From Oscillospiraceae bacterium (GTDB lineage Bacteria > Bacillota > Clostridia > Saccharofermentanales > Saccharofermentanaceae), in NCBI GenBank assembly GCA_900176545.1, contig FWXP01000001.1, forward strand, positions 1 through 64,000: DNA of 64,000 bases, read 5' to 3'. This document shows, one piece after another, positions 24,559 to 33,202 of this stretch. The translations under genes were made by a program, and so were the position numbers. Within the stretch, counting starts at the first letter, position 1. Each line of letters starts with the position of its first letter. The notes under the pieces are model-generated. The model saw nothing but the letters and a program-made list of their open reading frames with translations. It was not told the origin of the DNA and did not search any database.

Positions 24559-25497
24559 TCAGGTCAGCAGTGAGTGATATACGACATCCTCGTATTCAGA
24601 GCATTTCTTTGCTTTGATGATGCGCTTGATGTCGCGTTCGTGTCCGACGAAGAGGACCTGCCAGTAAGACCACAGTTCTCTCATCTTGTGAAGGATATTG
24701 ATGTCCGGTGACATGATCTCCTTAAATTCGTTGTAGAGAGTATCGTGCAATCTCCTGAGCTTTATAAGGTCAGTCTCCGTTGTATAGCCCTTGAGCTTAT
24801 CTGCAAGGGAAGGATCTGATATCAGGCCTCTTCCGAGCATTACGGGATCAAGGTCTTTGTGAAGCAGTGTTGTTAGTTCCTCGTAGTCCTTGGACGCGAA
24901 TATATTACCGTTATATACAAGTGGTGCATTGGAATGCTCCAGAGCGTATGCGAAGTATTCCTTGCGGGTATCACCCTTATAGAAGTCGCCTCTTATCCTT
25001 GGGTGTACGATCAGTTCGCTCACAGGGAATGTATTGAATATATCCACAAGATCGTAGAACTCATCGGGATCGTAGAAGCCCAGCCTGGTCTTTATGGATA
25101 TTTGGATCCCGGGTTCTCCTGCATAGGAATAGATATCGTCAAGAAACCTCTGAAGGGCCAATGTCTCAGGAAGGAACCCGGCGCCTTTTCCCTTGGCGCA
25201 GACAGTTCCCGAAGGACATCCGAGATTAAGATCGATCTCCTTGTATCCCATATCGTGAAGCTCTTTGGCTGCTTCGATAAAAAGATCGGATCTGCATGTT
25301 AGGATCTGTGGGACCATGTATATCCCATTGTTATTTTCAGGATCGACATCGCGTCTCTCACGGGGAGTCATGGGAGCTTTCTCAGACGGAGATATGAACG
25401 GAGCGAAGTACTTGTCTATGTTGCCATAGATCTTGCTATAAGCATTACGGTATATATGATTAGTGATACCTTCAAGAGGTGCAAGATATATCTTCAT
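24559..25497 (-). CDS. dus: tRNA-dihydrouridine synthase
   Basis: 312 residues. FMN-binding TIM barrel opening YLAPLEGITNHIYRNAY; catalytic cysteine Cys94 in DLNLGCPSGTVCAKGKGAGFL, and LIVHPRIRGDFYKG for phosphate and base contacts. Reduces specific tRNA uridines to dihydrouridine with NADPH. Subtype (DusB/DusC-like versus Clostridia DusK) cannot be assigned by eye. Transcribed alone on the minus strand within an accessory stretch. Confidence 0.92.
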   Translation of the reverse strand: MKIYLAPLEGITNHIYRNAYSKIYGNIDKYFAPFISPSEKAPMTPRERRDVDPENNNGIYMVPQILTCRSDLFIEAAKELHDMGYKEIDLNLGCPSGTVCAKGKGAGFLPETLALQRFLDDIYSYAGEPGIQISIKTRLGFYDPDEFYDLVDIFNTFPVSELIVHPRIRGDFYKGDTRKEYFAYALEHSNAPLVYNGNIFASKDYEELTTLLHKDLDPVMLGRGLISDPSLADKLKGYTTETDLIKLRRLHDTLYNEFKEIMSPDINILHKMRELWSYWQVLFVGHERDIKRIIKAKKCSEYEDVVYHSLLT

Positions 25498-25583
25498 CTG
25501 ATATGTATTCCTTTGTAACCGATATCGTGCTCATTTCTTATTGTATTCTATCTTATTATCGATTCTAATAGTACTCGCTCCAT

Positions 25584-25620
25584 CGGGCTCTGTACTCGTT
25601 ATGCTATAATCCAGGTGTCG
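25584..25620 (+). promoter_or_regulatory. Promoter block copy 6 (recurrent family)
   Basis: CGGGCTCTGTACTCG, then TTATGC and TATAAT at 25605-25610, followed by CCAGGTGTCG. Same internal spacing as copies 1-4. It is not preceded by a plus-strand gene, so here the block is present without a gene to terminate; the hairpin upstream is weak. Confidence 0.75.
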
Positions 25621-25646
25621 AACAGCGGTATATCAGTCATAGAGGG

Positions 25647-26108
25647 ATGAGCATAGTGGTGAATATCAGGAAGAGACTTACATGTATCGGCATAATGATC
25701 CTCGTAGTGACCATGTCTGTCTGCGGGTGCGGTGTTTCTTCGACAGGGCAGCCCCGGGATACAGAGATAAGTTCGCAAGTGACTTCGATTGTTCAGAATA
25801 CACTCTCAGTTCAGGAAACAGAGTGGAGTGAGCTCGGCTCATCGACAGCTGAGCCGGTCGTATTTACACCCCTTCAGCAAGGTGATGTTGTATATGACAG
25901 CCGCGATACGAAGATAACCATAGGAGAAGTCGATGACAGCAAGATCGTACTTATCATTGACGGGTATATGGTCGAGAAGGGTGACGACGGAACGATAGAT
26001 CTGCGCGCTGATCCGCTGGAGGAGATAGAAGTGGAATACGGAAGCTCGGTTGAACTGGCTTCTCAGAGTATGAGTTCAGGATTCGACCTTATCATCTCGT
26101 ACGAATAG
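25647..26108 (+). CDS. Small lipoprotein
   Basis: 153 residues with a hydrophobic signal and lipobox VCGC (Cys28), then a Ser/Thr/Gln-rich linker and a beta domain (VYDSRDTKITIGEVDDSKIVLIIDG). The ATG at 25647 is close to AGAGGG; GTG 25656 or 25659 could be the real start. Surface lipoprotein of unknown function, monocistronic behind promoter block copy 6. Confidence 0.7.
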   Translation: MSIVVNIRKRLTCIGIMILVVTMSVCGCGVSSTGQPRDTEISSQVTSIVQNTLSVQETEWSELGSSTAEPVVFTPLQQGDVVYDSRDTKITIGEVDDSKIVLIIDGYMVEKGDDGTIDLRADPLEEIEVEYGSSVELASQSMSSGFDLIISYE

Positions 26109-26166
26109 TTAGCTGAGTTCTATGGAAGTAAGGCGTATCAGCGTCCAATCGGAGGAAACTAAATAG

Positions 26167-26952
26167 ATGGAAGACAGAGATATTCAGGTAAAGAACTATT
26201 GGAATGAGATCTCCGATTCGGAATGGTATCAGTCATTAAGAACAGAAGATCGACTCGGAAGGTTAAGGAAAGAGCCCGGATCTGCGTTTTATTCGGGGGT
26301 GTTAGAGCTGATCGAGAGATATGTCGGTGACCTTAGAGGGAAGAAGATCTTACTTCCTTCGAGCGGAGATAACCATGCTGCATTCGCGCTTGCTCTGATG
26401 GGAGCGAAGGTGACATCTGCGGATATCAGCGAACGACAGCTGGAGAATGCCCGTGAGATATCGGATAAGTGGGGACTTGATATAGATTATGTATGCTCCG
26501 ATACGACTTATCTGTCTGAATTCGAAGACGGGGCCTTTGATATGGTCTATACGTCTAACGGTACATTATCCTGGATAACTGACATAGATGAGATGTACAG
26601 AAATATCGGAAGAGTCCTGAAGATAGGCGGATACTCGGCGATGTACGATGTTCATCCGTTTACAAGGCCGTTTACTATGGAAGCATGGAAAGAGCCTAAG
26701 ATAAGGAAGTCCTATAGCGATGTGATGCCTGATCTTCACTGGAGAGTTCAGGATATAGTAAATGCCAATTCCAAGGCAGGGATGATGGTATTGGAGATGG
26801 CGGAGATCGATTCATCGGATGCATCGTTCTGGTATACCTACGATGAACTGAAGACAAAGACGCCTGAGGAGATATCTGATATAAGCGACTGGAAGCATAA
26901 TCCGATGGCCGCGATACCTGCATGGATCGCGATAGTCGCACAAAAACAGTAA
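26167..26952 (+). CDS. Class I SAM-dependent methyltransferase
   Basis: 261 residues: KKILLPSSGDNHAAFALALMGAKVTSADISERQLENA is motif I with an unusual P-S-S-G-D-N instead of D-x-G-x-G, a form seen in a clade of clostridial methyltransferases. GAFDMVYTSNGTLSWI and VLKIGGYSAMYDVHPF are motifs IV and post-motif. Substrate unknown. Followed by a flavodoxin-fold reductase with its own ribosome site. Confidence 0.85.
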   Translation: MEDRDIQVKNYWNEISDSEWYQSLRTEDRLGRLRKEPGSAFYSGVLELIERYVGDLRGKKILLPSSGDNHAAFALALMGAKVTSADISERQLENAREISDKWGLDIDYVCSDTTYLSEFEDGAFDMVYTSNGTLSWITDIDEMYRNIGRVLKIGGYSAMYDVHPFTRPFTMEAWKEPKIRKSYSDVMPDLHWRVQDIVNANSKAGMMVLEMAEIDSSDASFWYTYDELKTKTPEEISDISDWKHNPMAAIPAWIAIVAQKQ

Positions 26953-26968
26953 TTCAGGAGAGATTTCT

Positions 26969-27556
26969 ATGAGAGTATTTATCGTTTATTGTCATCCGTC
27001 AGAGGATTCCTTTACAAGGAACATGAGGGATGCATTCATAAAGGGAATAACTGATTCCGGTAATGAATACATAATGTCCGATCTTTATAAGATGGGTTTT
27101 GATCCGATAATGACAGAACAGGAATACCTAAGAGATGCAAATTACAGAACTACGCCTGATGTTGCGCCTGATGTCCTGGCTGAACATGAGAAGATAAATT
27201 CAGCTGATGCAATAGCTTTTATCTATCCCGTATTCTGGACTGAGGCTCCCGCTATGCTGGTAGGTTGGTTTGACAGAGTATGGTCTTACGGATTTGCATA
27301 CGGTGAGAAGACCATGAAGATGCTGGATAAGGCGATGATACTTTGTTCTGCCGGTAATCCTATAGAGAGGCTTGAAGAGTTCGGCCTCTTGGACAGCATG
27401 AAGAAGGTAATGTTGGGTGACAGATTGTTCGGCAGAGCAAAAGAAACTGAATTTGTGGTCTTTGACAGTACTTCCAGGGAGAAAGAACTTCGCGAAAAGA
27501 ATTGGGATCTTAATCTTCAACGCGCATATGAGTATGGTAAGAATCTCTTTGATTGA
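26969..27556 (+). CDS. NAD(P)H-quinone reductase-like flavoprotein (flavodoxin_2 fold)
   Basis: 195 residues: RVFIVYCHPSEDSFTRNMRDAF is the FMN-binding N-terminus of the KefF/MdaB/NQO family, and DAIAFIYPVFWTEAPAMLVGWFDRVWSYGFAYG is the family's aromatic catalytic block. Two-electron reduction of quinones or nitro compounds, cytosolic. Ribosome site CAGGAGAG upstream. A 9-bp inverted repeat follows at 27565-27597. Confidence 0.9.
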   Translation: MRVFIVYCHPSEDSFTRNMRDAFIKGITDSGNEYIMSDLYKMGFDPIMTEQEYLRDANYRTTPDVAPDVLAEHEKINSADAIAFIYPVFWTEAPAMLVGWFDRVWSYGFAYGEKTMKMLDKAMILCSAGNPIERLEEFGLLDSMKKVMLGDRLFGRAKETEFVVFDSTSREKELREKNWDLNLQRAYEYGKNLFD

Positions 27557-27564
27557 GCATAGAA

Positions 27565-27597
27565 GATCCCCGGCATTTCTTCGAGATACCGGGGATC
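27565..27597. terminator. Inverted repeat between convergent genes
   Basis: GATCCCCGG (27565-27573) pairs perfectly with CCGGGGATC (27589-27597) around a 15-base loop. No T run, so termination would be weak or bidirectional. Confidence 0.5.
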
Positions 27598-27622
27598 AGT
27601 TATGTAAGAAATGAGAGGGATT

Positions 27623-28360
27623 TTACTTGAGTTCCTGATTCCTGAACTTAGCATACGACAGTGCGATTACTGCAGCGAATGTGACTACTGAGCTTGTAAG
27701 TGCAATTGCGATATTGCTGTTGCTTATATCGTTCATAAGGATCATGCTCTGGCCTACGGGTGTTGCTCTTACGATAGGATAAGACCATTCGAAGCACAGG
27801 AGGATCTGAGCGATAACATTAGACATGAGCATAAGTATAAGGTTGAATCCGATAGCACCGCCCTGATGCTTGATGAACATGGAAGAGAGGAAGCATGCTG
27901 CGGAATATGCGATCTCGACTATGATGAAGACCAGCGCTCTTGCGAAGATGACTCTTAAGATGTTGCCGTCTAAGCCGGTCATGCCTTGCATCGATATTGC
28001 TATTAATGTGGATACAAAGATGGATGTGATGCCGTAGACTACTGCAGCTGCCATGAATGACAGAAACTTCGACATAAGGATGTTGAATCTGCTGTTGCCT
28101 GCCATTACAGCGGCCTGGATCTTGCGTCCTTCAAATGCACCTGTTACATGTATTCCTGCGAATACTCCCATAAGGAAGATAACAAAACCGTTGTAGTTGT
28201 TGAGCCCTTCAATAAATGCCTGGTAGCCCGTATACTCAGGAGCGAACCTTAATGTAAGCAGCAGGAATATTGCGGGAAGAGCGACCATGCACGCTCCGAT
28301 TATCTTGAATGACTTGGATGTAAATGTCTGTTTGAGTTCCCATTTAAGTAAAGTGTTCAT
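27623..28360 (-). CDS. ABC-2-type transporter permease
   Basis: 245 residues with six hydrophobic helices, beginning MNTLLKWELKQTFTSKSFKI as in lantibiotic-immunity/NatB-like permeases. Its start overlaps the end of the ATPase gene by one base, so the two form a transporter pair. Export of a peptide or antibiotic is typical. The substrate is not visible. Confidence 0.85.
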   Translation of the reverse strand: MNTLLKWELKQTFTSKSFKIIGACMVALPAIFLLLTLRFAPEYTGYQAFIEGLNNYNGFVIFLMGVFAGIHVTGAFEGRKIQAAVMAGNSRFNILMSKFLSFMAAAVVYGITSIFVSTLIAISMQGMTGLDGNILRVIFARALVFIIVEIAYSAACFLSSMFIKHQGGAIGFNLILMLMSNVIAQILLCFEWSYPIVRATPVGQSMILMNDISNSNIAIALTSSVVTFAAVIALSYAKFRNQELK

Positions 28361-29268
28361 TATGCGCCCCTCCCGAGAAGTTCGATATAGTATTCTTCAA
28401 GTGTTCTCTCGTGTTTGGTCAGGTGAGTGATAAGTATCCTGTTATCGTACATGAGCCTTGCGACATCTGATGTATCGACCTTATCGTAGATCCTGATCGA
28501 ATCTTCATCTTGGTCAATCGTGCTTATACCGCTAGAGTTAAGAACTCTCAAGGCTTCATCGTTATGCTCCGTCTCCATTACGATATGAGTAGTGCAAAGA
28601 TCGTCGAGTTCCTCTTTGGAGAGAGTTGATATTATATGGCCATGTGAGATTATTATGTAATCTGTTGCAAGCTGGTAGAGCTCGGCAAGGATGTGCGAAG
28701 AGATGACTATCGTTATGCCGTCATCCTTACAGAGGGATATGAGGAGCTCTCTTACTGCTACCATTCCCATGGGATCCAATCCGTTTACGGGTTCGTCCAG
28801 GATAAGAAGCTCGGGATCGTTTATCAGTGCCAGTGCGATGCCCAGTCTCTGCTTCATTCCGAGAGAAAAATCGCCGACCTTCTTATCCTTGACGTCGCCA
28901 AGTCCTACACGCTTTAAGATCTTGTCTGCCTTGGCAGCGTCTTCCTTGCCGTATAAGAGCTGCTGTGACATCAGGTTGTCCTTTGCCGTCTTATTAAGAG
29001 CCAGTATCGGCTTCTCTACAAGGCATCCTATCTTCTTTCTTCCTTCTTCAAGGCCTTTCTTATCCGATCTTCCGAAGAGTTCTACTTTTCCGTCTGTAAC
29101 GTGACTTAATCCCGTGATCGCTCTTATGGCCGTTGTCTTGCCTGCGCCGTTCTCTCCTATGAAGCCGTATATCTTGCCTTTCTCGATCTCAAAAGATACA
29201 TTTTCCAGAACTCTCTTAGCGCCGTAAGACTTTGAGAGTTTGCTGATCTTCATGATGGTGTCACTCAT
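28360..29268 (-). CDS. ABC transporter ATP-binding protein (BcrA/antibiotic-export type)
   Basis: 302 residues: Walker A GENGAGKTT (38-46), Q-loop region, signature FSLGMKQRLGIA, Walker B LLILDEPVNGLDP, and H-loop SSHILAEL. The C-terminal extension is about 80 residues (regulatory, BcrA/NatA-like). Together with the permease it forms a two-gene exporter. The divergent region 29269-29395 contains its promoter. Confidence 0.93.
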   Translation of the reverse strand: MSDTIMKISKLSKSYGAKRVLENVSFEIEKGKIYGFIGENGAGKTTAIRAITGLSHVTDGKVELFGRSDKKGLEEGRKKIGCLVEKPILALNKTAKDNLMSQQLLYGKEDAAKADKILKRVGLGDVKDKKVGDFSLGMKQRLGIALALINDPELLILDEPVNGLDPMGMVAVRELLISLCKDDGITIVISSHILAELYQLATDYIIISHGHIISTLSKEELDDLCTTHIVMETEHNDEALRVLNSSGISTIDQDEDSIRIYDKVDTSDVARLMYDNRILITHLTKHERTLEEYYIELLGRGA

Positions 29269-29395
29269 TGTTATCTATCCTCCGTTTGTTTGTATGATCC
29301 GATGATAAAACACCATTCTTAACGAGAATATGGCTGAACCTTAACGTAACATTAACTTAAGCTGCAAATAAGCTTATAAGCGAAAGGCAGTGTTT
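29269..29395. other. Divergent intergenic region
   Basis: 127 bases between the ABC ATPase (minus) and the DUF3592 gene (plus). CTTAACGTAACATTAACTTAAG is built of TTAAC/GTTAA half-sites (about 29340-29361) and may bind a regulator. No clear -35/-10 pair can be fixed. Confidence 0.35.
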
Positions 29396-29809
29396 ATGAA
29401 TATATTAAGTAAGGTAGTAAGAAAACTCTTCATCGGTATCATACTGATCACATGTCTTATGTTCATCTTCTTCGGAGTAAGAGACTTTATAGTATCCCGA
29501 AGATATGTATCTACCACAGGTGAGCTTAACAAGCGTCAGAATCACGTAGGAGAGCAGTACGCTGATCCCGATGAGCCATACAAAGGTTTTTACGTTTATT
29601 ATGTAGAAGAAGACCGATATGTCGCATATTCTAATTCGGGCAGGAAGAGCACTACGATAATGTACGATCCTGAAGATCCCGGGAAATACATCATTCCCCA
29701 CGAGGATATTATCTTTACTTCGATAGGGATAGTCGGGCTTGCTTCTGTTATCCTTATAGAGAAGAGGCGTAGGCACGTTGCCGGAAGGATTATTACAGCT
29801 AAGGAATAA
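29396..29809 (+). CDS. DUF3592-like small membrane protein
   Basis: 137 residues: N-terminal helix (about 10-30), soluble beta domain with EPYKGFYVYYVEEDRYVAY and TTIMYDPEDPGKY, and a C-terminal helix. Same architecture and Y-x-P-E-D-P motif as the protein at 13098-13553. Start 29396 preferred over GTG 29390 by AAAGG spacing. Function unknown. Confidence 0.6.
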   Translation: MNILSKVVRKLFIGIILITCLMFIFFGVRDFIVSRRYVSTTGELNKRQNHVGEQYADPDEPYKGFYVYYVEEDRYVAYSNSGRKSTTIMYDPEDPGKYIIPHEDIIFTSIGIVGLASVILIEKRRRHVAGRIITAKE

Positions 29810-29813
29810 GGAT

Positions 29814-30608
29814 ATGGTTACTAAGAAAGATATAACGGAATTTCTAAAGGATAACGGTATAAGACACGATGACAAAGTCGCAGTCCACGCTGCGCTTCGT
29901 TCAGTCGGTCCCATAGAAGACGGTGCTGACGGTCTTATAGACGCCATGTGTTCGTACCTGGATAAGGGACTTCTTATTATCCCTACGCATACCTGGGATG
30001 AAGTAGTAAGGTCAAACCCCTACTACGATGTAAGAACGTCGGTTCCATGTATTGGTACTCTCTCCAGAGTTGCTTATGAGCGTAATGATGGGGCCAGATC
30101 CTTACATCCTACGCACTCTGTGGTAGCGTTCGGTGAGGGAGCTGCCGAGTATGTCAGGGGAGAAGAGAAGTGTGCTTCGCCTGCTCCTTTGGGTTCGTGT
30201 CTTAGCAGACTGTACGAAGAAGGAGGCAAGGTTCTCCTTATCGGTGTAGGGCATGAGCGTAATACATATCTTCATTCAGTAGATGAGAGGCTTGGAATAC
30301 CTGACAGGTTAAATTCCGATCCTTTTGTTATCACTATAAAGGACTACGACGGAAATGAGTTAAAGTCTCCTCCATTCCATGCTCACTTTACGGCTGCATC
30401 CGACTGCTGTGTATCAGAGTATTATCCTAACTATAAGGAAGCGTTAGAATATACGGGAGCGGTAAGCTACGGTAAGCTCGGAGATGCACTCGTATACATA
30501 TGCGATGCTCGTAAGATGACGGATACCGTTAAGATGCTGTGGGAGAGAACTGACCATGATCTGTGCATAAGGAAAGAGGAGATACCGCGAGAGTATTATG
30601 TGGAATAA
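29814..30608 (+). CDS. Aminoglycoside N(3)-acetyltransferase-like protein (AAC(3) family)
   Basis: 264 residues, the usual AAC(3) length. The family starts V-x-K-x-D-I, followed by VAVHAALRSVGPIEDGADGLIDAM and LLIIPTHTW, which are hallmark blocks around the CoA site. VLLIGVGHERNTYLHSVDERLG gives the conserved H-x-R-x-T-x-x-H. Acetylates the 3-amino group of 2-deoxystreptamine drugs in resistance versions; chromosomal homologues may have other substrates. ATG overlaps none; its stop overlaps the DUF3916 gene by 11 bases. Confidence 0.88.
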   Translation: MVTKKDITEFLKDNGIRHDDKVAVHAALRSVGPIEDGADGLIDAMCSYLDKGLLIIPTHTWDEVVRSNPYYDVRTSVPCIGTLSRVAYERNDGARSLHPTHSVVAFGEGAAEYVRGEEKCASPAPLGSCLSRLYEEGGKVLLIGVGHERNTYLHSVDERLGIPDRLNSDPFVITIKDYDGNELKSPPFHAHFTAASDCCVSEYYPNYKEALEYTGAVSYGKLGDALVYICDARKMTDTVKMLWERTDHDLCIRKEEIPREYYVE

Positions 30609-31092
30609 AAAGGTAAGAGGTCAGAGAAGACGATTAAGAGCTCTTATAAGAGCAATAGAGGAGAAAGAAGTTTCCTTTGAAACGGAAGATGACATGATCT
30701 GCCTGGAAGTTCCTTCTTCACCCTGGATAGAGATGCCAAAGACTTACGGTAAGGTCAAGACAGCATTCTGTCGTGCATGGATCTCAAAGACTGAAGAGCT
30801 TATAAGACAGGTGCCTCAGGATATCGGCTTTTGTAAGGTAGTTGGGTTCATAGTCTATCCTGAATTCTGGAATTCACAGATAATCATCTTTAAGGATGAG
30901 GAGTATTATAGGAACTTCTGGGATCGTAAAGGCCCCTATCAGACATGGACTCTCATTAACGACCGATCTTTTGCCAAACAAAGAGGTATCAGGACAGGCT
31001 TAAAAGAGGTAGGATATGAGGAGGTGCTGGAGGATGAGGACTTCAGACACAGATCCGATATCTGGTGCTATATGGAAGAGAACTATGCGTGA
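30598..31092 (+). CDS. DUF3916-family protein
   Basis: 164 residues, beginning MWNKKVRGQRRRLRALIRAI, the signature N-terminus of DUF3916 (K-x-R-G-x-x-R-R). Also VKTAFCRAWISKTEELI and VVGFIVYPEFWNSQIIIF. No activity is known for the family. It overlaps the AAC(3)-like gene by 11 bases and the following gene by 8, so all three are co-translated. Confidence 0.75.
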   Translation: MWNKKVRGQRRRLRALIRAIEEKEVSFETEDDMICLEVPSSPWIEMPKTYGKVKTAFCRAWISKTEELIRQVPQDIGFCKVVGFIVYPEFWNSQIIIFKDEEYYRNFWDRKGPYQTWTLINDRSFAKQRGIRTGLKEVGYEEVLEDEDFRHRSDIWCYMEENYA

Positions 31093-31828
31093 CAGAATAG
31101 ATAACTATATATATGAACAATACGGCGTTGAAGCTGAGTTTCCCTGGGACCGAGACGATACCAGTGCCGTATACCGCCATAAGGACAATAAGAAGTGGTT
31201 TGCTCTTATCATGAACGTCAGAAGGGATAAGCTGGGGCTTTCCGGGGATGGCGTGGTATCCGCGATCAACTTGAAGATCGACGATATCAATATGCATGAG
31301 ATGCTCGTTATGGAAGACGGTATCTGTCCTGCGTATCACATGAATAAGAGAAGCTGGATCACTGTCGTTCTCGACGGTACGGTTCCTGAGGAGCAGGTCT
31401 TATCGCTCCTTGATATGAGCTACTCTTCGACCTCGAAGAAGTACAGGAGAAGAGCAGTACGTGATCCTAAGGAGTGGATCATTCCGGCTAATCCTAAGTT
31501 CTACGATGTGGAAGGGGCTTTCGAGAAAGAAGATATCATTACTTGGAAGCAGGGTGCGGGGATAATGGCAGGCGATACGGTGTATATGTATGTGGCTGCT
31601 CCCGTGTCCGCTATTCTTTATAAGTGTCGCGTATTGGAGACGGATATCCCGTACGAGTACAGTGATAAGAATCTTAAGATAACCGCTCTCATGAAGATAG
31701 AGCTCCTGAAGCGATATGAACGTGATGAGTTTACTTTCGCTTATCTTGGCGAAGAGTATGGTATCTATGCTATAAGAGGTCCCAGAGGTATCCCTCATTC
31801 TCTTAGCGTGGCTTTGAATAAGAAGTAA
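31085..31828 (+). CDS. MmcQ/YjbR DNA-binding protein with extra PUA/EVE-like domain
   Basis: 247 residues. N-terminal half RIDNYIYEQYGVEAEFPW, then RHKDNKKWFALIM and NKRSWITVVLDGTVPEEQVLSLLDMSY is a complete MmcQ/YjbR domain (about 115 residues, CyaY-like fold). The C-terminal half (EDIITWKQGAGIMAGDTVYMYVAAP, then a beta-rich tail) resembles a PUA/EVE-type domain that reads modified bases. The pairing is known in Clostridia. Start 31085 chosen over 31016 because the latter is inside the previous gene. Confidence 0.75.
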   Translation: MRDRIDNYIYEQYGVEAEFPWDRDDTSAVYRHKDNKKWFALIMNVRRDKLGLSGDGVVSAINLKIDDINMHEMLVMEDGICPAYHMNKRSWITVVLDGTVPEEQVLSLLDMSYSSTSKKYRRRAVRDPKEWIIPANPKFYDVEGAFEKEDIITWKQGAGIMAGDTVYMYVAAPVSAILYKCRVLETDIPYEYSDKNLKITALMKIELLKRYERDEFTFAYLGEEYGIYAIRGPRGIPHSLSVALNKK

Positions 31829-31842
31829 GAGAGAAGCAGTAT

Positions 31843-32499
31843 ATGTCGTTTCAGATGGTACATATGGAGATAGCATACCGCGTGTCGGAGATCCTTGATA
31901 TCAAAGAGGGAAGAGCGGAGTTTATCCTGGGGTCCGTGCTTCCGGATTCAGTTCACATGAGAGAAGGTTATTCTATCGATCAGAAGATAAGATCCCATCT
32001 TTTTGAAGGATGCGGTCCGTGGGGTGCCCCCGAGGATTACGACAGATGGAACAGTAATATCCGAATGTTTTGGGATGAGTACGGTACTTCGGAAGATCGT
32101 ATGGTCGCTGCAGGAATAGTAGTTCATTGCCTAACTGATGTAAGAAACGATATTGATATATGGAATGGTACAAAGGATCAGTTCGTGCCTCCTGAAGATC
32201 CCGGCAGATTTAAGGAGGATTTCTACAGGGAAGCAAAGGCAGTCGATCAGTGGCTCTATCAGAACAGTAGGAATACTGAAGAGATAATGTCTCTTCTTGA
32301 AGTTTCTCCCGAGATGGATATGTTCGGTTTCTATACTTCGGAGGATATAAGAAGGATGAAAGATAATCTCATCCGTGTTCAGTACGATGTTCCCGGTGCG
32401 GATATAGAAGAATTTAAGTACTATACGAAGGATAAGCTCATGTCTTTCCTTGAGGAAGTATCTGTTAAGGCGTCTGAAGCTCTTAGTGAAGTGATGTGA
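31843..32499 (+). CDS. Zinc-dependent phospholipase C-like hydrolase (HD-type helical fold)
   Basis: 218 residues beginning MSFQMVHMEIAYRVSEILD, with LGSVLPDSVH and AAGIVVHCLTDVRND. The spaced His/Asp residues (His7, Asp46 region, His98-x-x-x-D) are those of the zinc-dependent PLC/'Zn_dep_PLPC' family. Cytosolic, no signal peptide, so a lipid target outside the cell is unlikely; it may be a metal-dependent phosphohydrolase. Confidence 0.65.
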   Translation: MSFQMVHMEIAYRVSEILDIKEGRAEFILGSVLPDSVHMREGYSIDQKIRSHLFEGCGPWGAPEDYDRWNSNIRMFWDEYGTSEDRMVAAGIVVHCLTDVRNDIDIWNGTKDQFVPPEDPGRFKEDFYREAKAVDQWLYQNSRNTEEIMSLLEVSPEMDMFGFYTSEDIRRMKDNLIRVQYDVPGADIEEFKYYTKDKLMSFLEEVSVKASEALSEVM

Positions 32500-32503
32500 G
32501 ATT

Positions 32504-33202
32504 ATGGTATTTGACGGTTCGGAGAAGCTGATAGGAAGAGGTGCCCAGGCGGATGTATTATCCTACAGGGGATATGCTTATAAGATCTATAAGCCGTCCT
32601 ATCCTGCGGAATGGATAGCATTTGAGAAAGATCAGCAGCGTGCGGTCAATATGGCGGGCTTGAGTAGTATACGTTATTACGATACTGATGACGATCACAT
32701 AGTGAAGATGGATCTTATCGAAGGAGAAACCCTGGAGACCCGCGCCTCCCGAGGGGACCTTACTTGCTTTGATATACTGGCTGATTCCTTCGCTAAGATA
32801 CATTCAGCCGATATCAACGGTATTTCTATGCCGTGCATTGAAGATACCGCATGTATGAACCTGAGCATTCCCGAGAGGGAAGAAGTCTTACCTATCTTAA
32901 GGCGCCTGTCAGATCGATACTCATCCTGCATCTGTCATCTTGATATGCACTTTCTTAATATAATGGTGAGCGGATCGGGAGAGCTTCATCTTATCGACTG
33001 GATGAATGCCAGGATCGCACCTGCCGTCTTCGATTATGCAAGGACTTATGTTATATTTGACGAGTTCTCCGCAGCGGGACTGGAAGTATATAGAGCGAAG
33101 GTACTGCCACGTATGAGGGATGAGGGGATAGAAGATGATGATCTGGCGGATGCCGTCAGGGCCTGCTACATATTAAGACAGCATGAGAAAGGACAGGGAT
33201 GA
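32504..33202 (+). CDS. Aminoglycoside-phosphotransferase-like (APH) kinase
   Basis: 232 residues. The glycine-rich ATP loop is LIGRGAQADVL (residues 9-19). The Brenner motif is H145-L-D147-M-H-F-L-N152, and the metal Asp is in LHLIDWMNA (Asp165), so the catalytic residues are present. APH-fold kinases phosphorylate antibiotics, choline or homoserine. Short C-terminal lobe. Substrate unknown. Overlaps the NUDIX gene (ATGA). Confidence 0.85.
   Translation: MVFDGSEKLIGRGAQADVLSYRGYAYKIYKPSYPAEWIAFEKDQQRAVNMAGLSSIRYYDTDDDHIVKMDLIEGETLETRASRGDLTCFDILADSFAKIHSADINGISMPCIEDTACMNLSIPEREEVLPILRRLSDRYSSCICHLDMHFLNIMVSGSGELHLIDWMNARIAPAVFDYARTYVIFDEFSAAGLEVYRAKVLPRMRDEGIEDDDLADAVRACYILRQHEKGQG

Noticed and set aside
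27565-27597. Strong terminator of the flavodoxin-fold reductase
   Set aside because: The stem is perfect but has a 15-base loop and no T run on either side, so it is listed only as an inverted repeat with moderate confidence.
13098-29809. The two DUF3592-like genes as a duplicated operon
   Set aside because: Their neighbours differ completely (MFS versus ABC exporter and AAC(3)-like), so only the single gene is shared.
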